A DNA stretch of 64,000 nt from Azadirachta indica (taxonomy: Eukaryota; Streptophyta; Magnoliopsida; Sapindales; Meliaceae), in contig CM040447.1 in the NCBI GenBank assembly GCA_022749755.1, positions 2,998,545-3,062,544 of the forward strand. Direction: 5' to 3'. Positions 47,053 to 58,112 of this stretch are shown in pieces. Below the pieces are notes generated by a model. It had not been told where the DNA came from and searched no databases. It saw only the letters and a list, made by a program, of their open reading frames with translations. The stretch's first letter is position 1, and each line of letters opens with the position of its first letter. The position numbers and the translations under genes are program-made.

Positions 47053-47713
47053 TGTGAACAATTCTAAAATAATTAGGAAACTGAGAACACATGAAAATTA
47101 ATCCTAAGTTAAACTTAAATATTTCAGAAATTTCAAATTTAAAAATTCTATAATCAAATTCAAATAACCAAATATATTTCTACCAAATGCTAACATAAAA
47201 ATCCTAACAAATTTAAAAGGGTATATTTATCGAAATATTATTTTCAAATTTTTTGTTTTCTAATGCAAACAACTTCATACTTATATATATGAAGTTTAAG
47301 GGAAGAAAACATGTTATTTATATTCATATTCAAGTCAAATTTTGATTTCAACCACATTTAAACTTCAACCAAAAAAAAAAAAAAAAAAAGAAATGCCACC
47401 TTACTGTTTTTACACTTTCAAAAATTTTATGCCCTTCCAAGACATTTCACAATTTTACAAGTTGAATCAAAGCAGTACCCATCTTAATAAGATAAAGTAT
47501 TTTAAGTTTGAAAAATGATTTGACTAAAGGTTGAGTTGACAAAATAAAATATTAGTTAGTAAATATTTAATTTTTATTTTCCATAAACTTAATAATATTT
47601 CACTTCAATTAATTATTAAAACTTGCAAGATAATATTGTCTTGGTCAATTCAAATTTTCTAGTATTTTAAATTTTTTATATACAAATAATAGCATTTTAT
47701 GTTGATAAAGCAT
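47053..47713. other. AT-rich spacer with an A19 run
   Basis: No gene. The A19 run (47371-47389) is on + and is not positioned as the tail of the minus-strand LINE. Confidence 0.5.
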
Positions 47714-47723
47714 TAATAACTAT

Positions 47724-49599
47724 GGGGTTTTAACACATATCTCCCCCGAGGTTTGGTTTTTTAACATCTAAAGAGAAACTTTAGATAAATGTACATTTAC
47801 CTCTCCTGAAGACATCCATTATCGTTAGTGAACTATTAGTTTGAAGGGTATTATGGTAAAGAAGCAATTACTTTCGTTTTTAGTGTTTGGTTTAATCTTG
47901 CAAGTGAGAAATCATTAGTAGATGAGCTACCTTAGTTTTAGAGATATCCATGTACCCAAAGCTCTCAAACCAAAATACGCTGTAATATATGATCTTCAAG
48001 TTAATTTCTATCAAATTAATTATCTCTCTTGCAATACAGATGTAAGGGTCAAGTTACTGAAGAAACTTGGAGCTATTTTTGTGCCATTACTTGCCTATTT
48101 AAGTATATATTCAATGAGAGAAAATCAATACTTGAATTGGTTTGAGCTGAATGGTGCTATTTTGGGTCTTCAAAGAGTTGTAATCAGATTTGAGCTAAAT
48201 GGTGTCATTTTGGATCTCCAAAGAATTGTAATCAAGTTTGGGAACTTATTCAACCAAAGGATTCTATTGATTCAACCAAGTAAACAAACTACCCAATTGT
48301 TTCATGTTTGTACTAATTTTCTTGCTTGTATACGCTGTTGGTGTTCATAATTATGTGGATGTTTATAACAAATCCGAATAATAGCTGATTTATGTTGTAT
48401 TTGAGATGGAAAGGGTTATTGTGTTAAGCAGGTATGTTTATGGGTTTAGAGGGTTTGTGCATGTATCCAAAATTGATTAAGAAGAAAAGTTAGAGAAAAA
48501 TCTATTTTACACTTTTTTTTTTCTTTTCAAGCAGTTTGGAAAATTCTACTAGTATTAATGGAATGCTGAGATTAATCTTTTACATATGAGAAATTTTGAA
48601 TTGCGTAAAATTTTACTTTTTCTTTCTTTAGCTTTTAAGTGATTTGTTTTATTTAAACTGGTATTGTTATCTATCACAAACAAAAGGTTGGACATTGTAT
48701 ATGATTGTTCTGTTTTCTTGTTTAATTTTTGTTAACATCTTTGCATAAATTGATTTTTAATTATCTATCTTCTTATTATACGTGCAAATATTCATGAAGT
48801 AAGTATGCTGAACTTGGATGCAAAGCTCTTACGTGTTCGATTTGGAAACATGACAAGCATGTTTTGAGGTTATGTTTTGACATTTGAGAATATTTGTGTT
48901 ATATAGTTTTCATTTGTGTTCTCTTTACAAGATTTATATACTGAGTACTTGTCTAAAATATAATTGCTAATGATGTTTATCAATGAATTGGCTATTAATG
49001 TAGTTTATTATCTATATAGTGTGCCAATATCAATTGTATTTAGCTTACATTATAAAAGTGACTGGAAGCTATTGTGCTTCATATTAGAATTTAATAAATT
49101 AATCAATGTTAAGATTCTACATGTATGAATTCTAAAATTTTCTTTCAACCTTCAGATGTTAGGAAACCACTTCAATGTTACTAAAATATTATTTATAGTT
49201 GGTGGATTAATTTATTGTTGTATAATACTTGCTCTTTTGGATATTTTTCCCATTCTTTTTTTGGAATTCATGCTAAAAATTACGATGTATTACTTGACTA
49301 GTTAATATGTTGTTTCAGGTTTATGCATTACTTTGATGTTGTTAAAGTTTACTTCTCATTGTATTATTTATTAGATATCAATATACAGTAATTTTTGCAA
49401 ATTCCAACAAAAACTAATTTTTGATTTGTTGTTTTTTATTGTCTTTATTTCAAAAAATGACAACTAAACGGCATATATGTTTTTTACACAATTTTGGATA
49501 GAAATGGATGTCTCTAAAGGAGGTAAATATATATTTCTTCAAAGTTTCTCTTTAGGTGTTAAAAGGCTAAACCTCATGGGAGGTATATGTTAAAACCCC
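47724..49599 (+). mobile_element. Non-autonomous MULE-like element, 1.9 kb, ~100-bp TIRs
   Basis: Left end ggggttttaacacatatctc and right end, reversed, ggggttttaacatatacctc lead into inverted repeats of about 100 bp that share ctaaagagaaacttt, atttacctc and gacatccatt. Flanks are a 10-bp near-duplication: taataactat (47714-47723) and taacaactat (49600-49609). Length and duplication size fit Mutator-like elements. No transposase is present; an unplaced ORF lies at 47922-48350. Confidence 0.85.
47922..48350 (+). CDS. Hypothetical 142-aa ORF inside the non-autonomous MULE
   Basis: The longest uninterrupted frame in the window. I do not recognise the protein. It starts MSYLSFRDIHVPKAL, has an internal near-duplication (FELNGAILGLQRVVI / FELNGVILDLQRIVI, about 16 residues, from a 48-bp tandem repeat at about 48142-48238) and ends with a Cys-containing tail (CIRCWCS). 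No signal peptide or clear membrane segment. Its position inside TIRs without a transposase raises the possibility of captured host sequence (Pack-MULE), but chance openness in AT-rich DNA is also plausible. Confidence 0.3.
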   Translation: MSYLSFRDIHVPKALKPKYAVIYDLQVNFYQINYLSCNTDVRVKLLKKLGAIFVPLLAYLSIYSMRENQYLNWFELNGAILGLQRVVIRFELNGVILDLQRIVIKFGNLFNQRILLIQPSKQTTQLFHVCTNFLACIRCWCS

Positions 49600-49609
49600 T
49601 AACAACTAT

Positions 49610-50744
49610 AAAATAATTAATCTAATCCATCTTTAACCAAACCTTTCACGGGTCTATTTAGTTTGTTATTTTCTAATAAAATAAAAAAAATTTATTTAGG
49701 TAGTTATAAAACAGTCTAATCTCATAACTCACTTTATTCTTTTAATTAAAAATTAAAATATTATTTCTTTTAAAAATTAGATGAAAGGTTGTAAATAATA
49801 TTACTTCATGTATTTATTTAGTTATTAAATAAAATTAAGAATACATTTTACAAAAAGTTTTACATGAACTTATAATATTATGTATGGTAATTATTTTTAA
49901 TTTTGAAAATAATAAGATGAGTCATTAGGATTTATTTGTATATAGTTAAAACTTTAAGAAGTTAATATATATTATTAGAAAAGATAAAGAGGATTTATGA
50001 CTTAGTAGGACACTAGTTATTTCATAATTTTAAAACTTTAGGAAATATTTTATTGAGATTTGACTACTATGCATATTAACATGAATGTATACAAGGGTTG
50101 CCAAAACCGTTTGCTCCATTCAATAGAATCCAATAATTTACGTCTAGTAATTAGAAATTTAAAATTACTTCCAATCATAGTAGTAAGGTCATATTAATTA
50201 AAATGAGATAGTCACATATAAATTCCTAAATCTTAATATATTTCAAATAGGATTAGAATTATTTATAAGTAAAAGCCATTTTACTTCGTCAAGTTTGATC
50301 TATTGAACTAACAAGTTTTAGTAGTTTTGCAAATACTCAAACATTTAATCCATTTTCTTGATGTCATATGCTTAGATAAAAATTTAGTTAATTACTATTA
50401 TTTCTTATTTCTACTATATTAGGCATTGTCACGAAGTTATATAAATGTGTTATATTACCCTTTTTTCATCTAAATAAATGTGTGCAAATAACAAATTAGG
50501 ATGTTTTAAAGTATTTCTAAAATCCCTAGATTTCATCAATGCAATAAGTCAAACTTTAAGGATTAAAATGAATTTTATCCATATTTATTTGTTTGAATTA
50601 TTGTAAATATTGATTTTGGTAGATGTTTCAGTAATAAAAATAAAAAAATACATTTTTACAAATATGCCAAGACATACTAAAACAATGTCCTTAGGGAAAA
50701 ATGTTGCCCTTTTAGAACAATGTCTTGGTCCAAATTAGGTTCTA
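49610..50744. other. AT-rich sequence with dispersed repeat copies
   Basis: About 49690-49965 is a relative of 6830-7135. About 50530-50610 (aagtcaaactttaaggatta) resembles 9575-9640. No gene. Confidence 0.5.
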
Positions 50745-51300
50745 TCGTAGTTTACTCTAGGAAAGATAAACTATACACTATCAAAAGCAACAATAATTTA
50801 GATGAAAAGTACTTAAATTTAGCTTCCAATTTTGTCTTCAATGGGTTTCATACTAAATTGCTTAAGCAATAGTAATTATTCTAGGAAAGTTAATTAATTG
50901 TGAACCTAGAAAAATCTATCATTTCCCTTTTTGCAATTTTGTGTAATGTAGTGAGTTTATGATAGTAATAAATCTATGCAAGTAGTGGTGCGTTTACTCT
51001 ATTAAACAAGGGTAGGCGAAAAAAAGGGAACCGGATTGAATCGGTGCTAGTACTAAAAATGTAGATCAAAACTAGAAAAATCATATTGGACCGGAATTGA
51101 ACTGAAATATACCGGTTCAATTCTAATTTTGTTCGAGTTTACTATTGTTGGTTCGATTTTAGTTCAATTCTAATTTTTTATTTGGTTCAGTATGGGGCAA
51201 AAATTTTAACAATTGACTTTTCTTGATCTAGTTTGGCGTTATAGAAATTAGACTGAACTAGACCACGCCTACCCCTATACACAATGATCTTGAATATAAA
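50745..51300. repeat. Divergent single copy related to the 1.32-kb repeat
   Basis: Shares with the array units atttcccttttttgcaatttt-type text at about 50925, tgtgtaatgtagtgagttta, then accggattgaatcggt (51030-51046) and ggttcagtatggggcaa (51185). The distal part of the unit is missing; the copia primer site follows at 51348. Confidence 0.75.
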
Positions 51301-51347
51301 ATGTGCTTTTTGCCTTCTTTCACTATGTATAACATTGAAACCTTTTA

Positions 51348-51360
51348 TGGTATTAGAGCC
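51348..51360 (+). other. Copia primer binding site
   Basis: tggtattagagcc, one base off the usual initiator-tRNA-Met site tggtatcagagc, 24 bp upstream of the gag start. An LTR should end just before it, but I could not delimit one. Confidence 0.65.
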
Positions 51361-51383
51361 TTAGATTCTCAGAAGATTTTATA

Positions 51384-52011
51384 ATGGCCAAACCTATAAA
51401 CTCAACTACTTTTTCTGCTTTTTCAAATACCACATTAGCCAATTCCATTGAATTCTCAAACCCATTAATCTCAATTAATTTTGCTATATAAGTACCTCTC
51501 AAACTCACCACCAGTAATTATTCTTCCTACAGAATTTAATTTGATGCACTTTTCTGTAGATATGATCTAATGGGATTTGTTAACAATGCACATCTTTGTC
51601 TTCCTCCAACTCTAAACAATAATGGAGTTGAGAAGACTAATTTAGCATACTCACTTTGGGTTTGGCAAGACAAACTTATTTTTAGTGCTTTTATTGTATC
51701 ATTTTCTTCAAGTATTTATTCGATGCTTAAAGACTTCAATGAACTTTTGCAAAAATAGGAAAGCACTTACTCTAAGCCTTCTAAAGGATAGGTTATGCAT
51801 ATCAAGAGTGGCCTTTCTAAGGTTGTTATAGCTCATGAGCTATTACTGATTATATGTAGATTATTAAAAGCCTCGTTGATGATCTTGCTAAGGTTGGTGA
51901 ACCTTTTATTCTTAAAGATTTGCTTCTTGCAATTATTGATGAACTTGGTGAAGAATATAGAGAAATTTTTGTTGCTATTCATGAAATGCCACTAAGCAAC
52001 CCAAAAGCGGT
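51384..52011 (+). pseudogene. Ty1/copia gag fragment
   Basis: Starts MAKPINSTTFSAFSN. After a stop it continues VPLKLTTSNYSSYR, DLMGFVNNAHLCLPP and LAYSLWVWQDKLIFSAFIV, the UBN2-type copia gag pattern. It is followed by QLLMNLVKNIEKFLL-like text (51900-51990). Stops at about 51490, 51756 and elsewhere. It is cut at 52012 by the LTR of a minus-strand SIRE-like element; no pol remains. Confidence 0.75.
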
Positions 52012-53052
52012 GTTGAATTGGGTTTTTAACAAATATTAACACAAAATTCAAATTTTTATCCAATCGCATAATAACACAATATATGTGATATGTAAAGGAA
52101 GATATAGTTGAGAGATTGAACACCAAATTTATAGTAGTTTAGCAACATCCAGCCTATACCCATTCCTTCAATCTTCACTTGAAGATTTTACTAAAAACAA
52201 GTCTTGAATCCAAAAGATTTCACAATTACAATCTAGAGTTTTGGCACTCAACAACCCTATACAAGTGTTTATGCTCACTAAACATAAATTAACTACTTAA
52301 ACATTAAAGATTCACTTCATTCACCTTTTGATAATCAAAAATCAAAAGCAAACAAGTATAACAAACTTAAAAAATAACCTCTTCAAGAGTGAATGATGAA
52401 ATTGAATGTTCTTTGAGGGATTTGACGTGCATATAATTATTTGAAGCTCAAGCAAGAGATTGAGGTTGCTTTCAGCTTAGGGTTTCTTAAAATAGACTTA
52501 AAAAACAATATGTTATGAAAGAGAAGTCTCAAATTTATATGTGCCAAAAACTAGCCATTATAGCCTTTAAAACAACTAATTTTGAAAAAGTAAGTTAACC
52601 AGTTTGGTCAACTTGGTCAACTGGGTTGAGGTCGAAAGGGGAAAATCGAAAACCCAAGAGGTCGATTGATCAGGCTGTGCAGGGGCACTATTCACAAGCA
52701 TTATTCATAGGTTTGAAAAGTTTGCACTTTATCCATTTTCAAGGTTTGAAAATTTTGTAATTTGGTCTAGTTTCCAAATTTCAAACTTTAGCAATTTGTT
52801 CGGTTTTTAAGTTAAAAAATTTTGTAGTTTGGTCCATTTTTCAAAATTCAAAAACATTTGTTTATAGAATTCTTTCGAGCTTGCCATAAATATCGTACAC
52901 ATTTACATTAACAAGTACACAAGTATAAATACAAAATGATATATCATACTTGTGTTTTTAATCTTCACTTTGACCTTGACTATCTTTTTCATATCTTGGA
53001 TTGGGCGGTGTATTTTATAATCATCAAAATCTAGCTTTGTGTGAACTAAGGT
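52012..53052 (-). mobile_element. LTR of a SIRE-like copia element (3' LTR, minus orientation)
   Basis: Bounded on the left by tgttgaattggg and on the right by ggtcaata (minus strand: tattgaccttag, close to the tgttgacctt start of SIRE-type LTRs). A polypurine tract follows at once on the right. Inserted in the copia gag fragment. Confidence 0.65.
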
Positions 53053-53053
53053 C

Positions 53054-53085
53054 AATAATATCCCCTTTTTTGATGATGACAAAAT
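53054..53085 (-). other. Polypurine tract of the SIRE-like element
   Basis: Minus strand reads gtcatcatcaaaaaagggga directly before the LTR, a typical SIRE-lineage plus-strand primer region. It sets the element's orientation as minus. Confidence 0.7.
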
Positions 53086-53173
53086 AGTTGAACCATGTAG
53101 GGATTTAAGCAAAACTCCCCCTACAAAAATGATTTACAAGTACAAGTACAAAGAGAAACACTTCTTTATTTTG

Positions 53174-54670
53174 TGATAAGTATGTAGAATACCCATTTAT
53201 CGACCACCTCAGGGCTTGAATTATTTTATAAATCCTTAAGTTTTGTTAACATTTGATGAATTTTAGTGACTTTGTGCAGAAACATTAGAAAATGATTGTT
53301 CAAGATGAAATTGGCTCAAAATAGAAATGTCAAAAAAGTTGGAAAAGAAATGGGATCAAAATGCAAAAGTCTTAGGGACCAAAGTGCAAGAAAATTAAAA
53401 GCTGATGATTATGGCCTATTTGCATGGTGCACTCGTGCCATGCCCATCAATAAAAAGGCCAAATTGGTCCAGAGGTTGGTGTACCAGCGCCACCAAGGGG
53501 TGCAGCCACACCACTAGTTGAGCTTCAATTGCGCCCTTGGCGATTTTGAGAGCCTCCGCACCTTCTGGATGTCTTTGGATGGCTTTTGGTTGTGAGATCA
53601 TTAACTAATGGCCGAATTTCGGTATATTTTAGGTTTTTATGCTTATGAAAGCTAGCCACCATTAGCCAAGAAAGGAAAATTGAGTTTTGGGTGAGAGAAG
53701 GTGTAAAACAAGAAAGGATTCTGGAGAGAGAAATGGATTGATTCAAGTGAACGCTTTGGAAGCAGACCTTGAGGAGAATCACTGAAGCTCTCAATTGAGT
53801 CTAGAATCTTAAACTTTTTTATTTTCATTTTGTATTTTATTCGGGCTTAATTTGTTGAATTTAAAGATTATGGAATACAAGATGGTTTTGATGTTGATAT
53901 ATGAGATGATTGGCTAGATTTCTTAGTTTAGGATCTTAATGTAGCTTACCTTGATTATGTTTAAGTAATTGCTATGTTTTTAATGCGGAATGATTCTATT
54001 TACTTGTGTTTACTTGCATTAATTGGTTGTTCCACAAATTGAATGATCTAAGATGGATGAATTAATAATTGGTAAGGTTTAATTTGTTTATCAAATTAGG
54101 TAAATACAATTTAGTGTACTAAGGTTTCGGGAGGAATTTAGTACCTAAATAATCAAATAATTACTTAGATTAAAGGCAAGAACTGGGAGGTAATTGAATT
54201 ATTTTAAGTAATTAAGTAGGATATACTTAAGGAATGCTTAATTAACTAAGTTTGATAAGGATATCAATTTGGGGAATTTTACATAGTAATTCATTTGACA
54301 CTCGAGAGAGGTAGCGAATTCACTTTAAATCCTACGATTAGTAAATAAAATCACGACATATTGTTAATAGCCAACTAGGAGAAACATAGGAAAGGATAAG
54401 TGAAATCAAGGTCCTAGATCTCATATTCTCAAATTAATCAATTCATTCTTCGACACTCTTTAATTCGATTTCCATTTCTCTTTTAGTTAGTCATCGAGTT
54501 TAATTCTATTTACTTTAACAATTAGTCAACTTGAATTGATTAGATAAAATTGGACTTTCAAGGCTATAGTACTCAGTATTTAATTTAAATTTTCAATTTT
54601 CGTGGGACGATACTTACACTTATCATTTTACTACTTGATGAAACCTATACCCTTGTGTTTAGCATTGTCA
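53174..54670 (+). mobile_element. Gypsy-family LTR C (solo LTR, plus orientation)
   Basis: Starts tgataagtatgtagaatac and ends about ...ttagcattgtca. It holds a GC-rich gtgccatg/gccaccaag/gccacacc segment (53420-53520), agccaccattagccaag (53652), gagaggtagcgaattcac (54305-54320), gtgaaatcaaggtcctag and atagtactcagtatt. No gypsy domains adjoin it. It separates the SIRE-like polypurine tract from that element's envelope-like ORF, so it inserted there. No exact target duplication was identified. Confidence 0.7.
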
Positions 54671-55199
54671 CGATTATTTTGCTTAGTTCAACTCCATCAC
54701 AACTCCAATAAAAACATATCCAAATACTTCACACAATCAAGGTCAAATTACTCACAATTCATTATAAGGGAATTCACAAAAAGAATCACGTATTTTTCTC
54801 CTCCTTTGGCATCATAAAAAACAATAAGTGCTATATAAAGAGCATGATGCTAACAATTAAGGTAGGATCATAAATAGCCCATAACAAGAAATGCAAACCA
54901 AGAAGTGTGTCCAAGAAAGTCATTTCATCTATAAACCATGAAGATTAAATGCTTACATAAAACATAACATTAAATATAGCCAAGTCAAATCCACAAAAAC
55001 TACAAATAGTCTATAATAAAATCATAATATTGACAAAGGAAAAGGATATGAAAACATGACATGTTTCTTGGACCTCAACGATTCAATGGCCTAGATGAGG
55101 AAAAATAATGGCAAATATTGTGAAGAATTTGGGTAATATCAACTTGCATGGCTTCTTGACAGTGTTCATAGTGGCTATACAATTTTCAAGGCCACTGAA
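54671..55199. other. SIRE-like element, non-coding 3' region
   Basis: AT-rich; contains ctcctcctttggcatcat (54797), a possible second purine-rich tract on minus. No gene. Confidence 0.4.
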
Positions 55200-56240
55200 T
55201 CTAGCATCTATCCTAATCCTTATCTCATCAATTTAAGCTTGAAGAGATGTCATAGTTATGCTATCCATAGACAACTATTCATCTTCGTCACTATGGCTAA
55301 CAAATTCATGTGCTCTACCAGAAGCTTAACTAGTCACGGTCTTCCGAACCTATCTCCTATCCTTAGTTCTTTTATACCTTGTTCTCCCGATATAGGTGAA
55401 ATGAAATATATCATGCTTGGGTATCTCAACAGACTCCTCATGATTAAATGGTACCTTATAGTGTTTAAAGATCAAGGCAAGCAATTGTCCCATAATGAAG
55501 AGTGGATTTTGGGTACCTAACAATCTTAGCCATGTTATGAATAACAATATAATTCAAATTGACACAAATAAAACTTTGGAGACAGTAAAGGAGGAATTTA
55601 TTCATGACACCTACATTTGTTAAATGTTTCGCTTTTGGAAGAACGATGATGGAGATAATGTGTACCAAAATTTTGCTTGTCAAAGAAAGCTTGAGAGTTT
55701 GATGAGTATAACCTGAATCAAGCCTTACTCTTCATCACTTACAACATAAAGTATATCCTCCACTAATTTCTTGAAAAAAGCACTAAAATCATGAAATGCA
55801 AAATGTGCACGCCCAAAATTCAGAACTCTAAGAATGTTTTTTGTTTCATTATCCAAGTCTATTTTCACTCCTTTCACTTTGGAGATAATCCAAGAACTTT
55901 TAGCATCAAAGGTGATATTGTTGTAAAATAATCTCATCAACCTAGGATCTATCAGCTTCCTAAGTTCTAAGATATGCCCCTATTTTTGATAAACAAATTA
56001 TTCCTTTAGGTTAAAGCCTCCAAAAAACTAGAACAATTAAATTCAAAATTTTTAGACAATGCAAAGGAATCAAATAAGAGATTATCAAGCCTTGCTTTTG
56101 TTCTTGTTTTCTTTGATTCCTCAATTGGCACATTTCCTCTCCTTCTTTTGCATGAACTAGCTATTGGAGATGTAATTTGATTCCTAAAATCGAGATTTAT
56201 GAAAAGTGAGGGTTAAGGTTTTGATTTGGAAAATTTTAAT
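55200..56240 (-). pseudogene. Envelope-like ORF of a SIRE-type copia element, decayed
   Basis: Minus-strand segments 55725-55940 (MRLFYNNITF, then VKGVKIDLD) and 55465-55683 (MNKFLLYCLQSF, then STLHYGTIA) follow the pattern of the protein found downstream of pol in SIRE/Maximus elements (LVREFYANL..., LLYCIL...). In-frame stops at about 55724 and others. Its location 3' of the RT-RNase H remnant on the same strand agrees. The label 'envelope-like' is conventional; the role is unproven. Confidence 0.55.
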
Positions 56241-56453
56241 TTTAAAGAGAAATGAAAGAATTTATTGAGGGAAAAATGCTTTTGGAAGACGAGATTATGA
56301 ATTTTGAAAAGAAATTGGCTAATTTTTGGTTAGAAAATAAGTGTATATAGAGTGAGAAAGCCTGAGAGTGTGTAAGAGTTTTTAATGAGAGAGAGGGCAA
56401 ATAAGAGTGAAAGAGGTGGTGAACCAAAGCCTTCGTAAGCCTAAACAATTGTA
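56241..56453 (-). other. Leader sequence upstream of the envelope-like ORF
   Basis: On the minus strand it is pyrimidine-rich; the frame 56242-56502 is Ser/Leu-rich and probably non-coding leader or an extended N terminus. Confidence 0.3.
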
Positions 56454-56630
56454 GCAACTCGATTGACCAACCTGTGTAGGTTGGTTGACTACTTAGAGGC
56501 AAAATGTTGCCTCCTTAGGTTGGTCGACCAACTTGTGTGGGTTAGTCAACCACATAAAGGCAAAATGTTGCCTCCTTCGGGTCGGTCGATTGAACTGTGT
56601 CGATTGGTTGACCTAGTTTTTTGGTTTTGT
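56454..56630. repeat. Three ~61-bp tandem repeats with a 14-bp palindrome
   Basis: aggcaaaatgttgcctcctt recurs at 56497 and 56558 (61 bp apart); a third partial unit runs to about 56630. Unit 2 contains the perfect palindrome gttggtcgaccaac (56519-56532), decayed to gattgaccaac in unit 1 and gtcggtcgattgaac in unit 3. A related gtcgattgatc motif occurs in the LTR near 52655. Confidence 0.85.
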
Positions 56631-57029
56631 ACGACTTTTAAAATTTTGGTCCCAGATAATATATATGCTAAGATGAATTGAAACATTAATCATAAAGGGT
56701 AAGAGTAAAAGGTATGTGGTCATAGAGAAGCATATAACATACAAACTTTTATTTCAAATGCATGTGGACAAGATTAATACATACACATCACAAGACATAT
56801 ATCATATAAGATTGCAAGTAGAAAATTGCAGATTAAAGAAAAAAACATAAGAATCATTTACAAATATAATGACACAAATATCACTAAACAAGTGTATAGA
56901 TTAATACATGAATCTAAATATCTCAAGTTCATGCCTAATGGTTGTAAATCTGTCTTCCCTAAGTGGTTTAGTAAATATATCTGCAAGTTATTTTTCCAGA
57001 GGAACTGATTCCATGGATATATCGCACTT

Positions 57030-58060
57030 TTAAACATAGTCTAAGGAAATGATGCTAATTTCAATGTACTTAGCCCTAGAGTGACAAATGGGGTTCTTGG
57101 ATGGAGATTGGGAAATGATTAAAAGCAATGCCTTAATCTCTAAGTGTGTGATGCATCCAAAGTATTTGTACACAATAACTATTGACAAAAATGTATTCCA
57201 CTTCAACAATAGAAATTGCAACAAAATTTTGTTTCTAGCTGAACCAAGAGACTAATGAATTTCCTAGAACATGACACATGCTACTTGTGTTTCTATTATC
57301 GACTTTGCTACCCGCAAAGTCTACATTAGAATAGCTAATCAAATTAAAATTTACACCTTTTAGATACCATGGCCTAAATCTACAGTAATATGCAAGTATT
57401 TAAAAATAGGCTTAAATGTAACTAGATAGAAGTTCTTGGGACAAGATTGAAAATGTGCGCATAAGTATACACTAAACATAATATCGGGCCTATTAGTTGT
57501 TAAGTAAATTTAGGATCCAATCATATCTCTATATTTCTTTATATCTATGTCAGTACCATTTTCATTTTTATCAAGCTTGAGTGTTTAACTTATTGGGGTT
57601 GTTGCCCTGTTTTTAAAGTCCCAACCAAATCGTTTAAGTAAATTTTTGATGTACATGGATCGGTTGATGAAGATTCAACGCTTGAGTTGCTTGATTTAAA
57701 GACCAAGGAAGAACTTTAATTCTCCCATCATACTTATTTCAAATTCTTTTCTCATACAATTTGAAAACTCTTCACATAAAGAATCATTAGTAACACCAAA
57801 TATAATATCATCAACATAAATATGAACAATGAGTAAATCATGACCTTTATGCTTAATGAATAATGTGGTGCCGACCTTCCTCATACTAAAACCATTTTCT
57901 AAAAGAAATTTACTAAGCCTTTTATACAAAGCTCGAGGGGCTTGTTTCAAACCATATTAAGGCTTTAGTCAATTTATACACATAGTTTGGAGAGGATTTA
58001 TACACATGGTTTGAGATGAATCTTCTATGATCAAAATGCTTTGATGATTGGGATGAACTA
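57030..58060 (-). pseudogene. Ty1/copia (SIRE-like) reverse transcriptase and RNase H
   Basis: 57696-57950 reads KQAPRALYKRLSKFLLENGF, then HIYVDDIIFG (intact YVDD site) and KEFEISMMGELKFFLGL. Upstream, VYKLTKAL is present but one frame off. Downstream (57110-57350) the RNase H region reads SNVDFAGSKVDNRNTSSMC, NSLVSW and VEVEYIFVNS, with Asp and Glu residues at expected spots but several stops. Integrase and gag are missing; at about 58100 it meets the 3' flank of the Athila-type element. An imperfect duplication of atttatacacatggtttg sits at 57970-58020. Confidence 0.85.
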
Positions 58061-58112
58061 GCATTTTTTGATGTCATGAATACTACATAAGCTTCTCTCG
58101 AAAATTTCTTCA

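Noticed and set aside
47371..47389. A19 run as a retroposon tail
   Set aside because: The adjacent LINE is on the minus strand and its 3' side is at 43.5 kb; no SINE-like body precedes the run.
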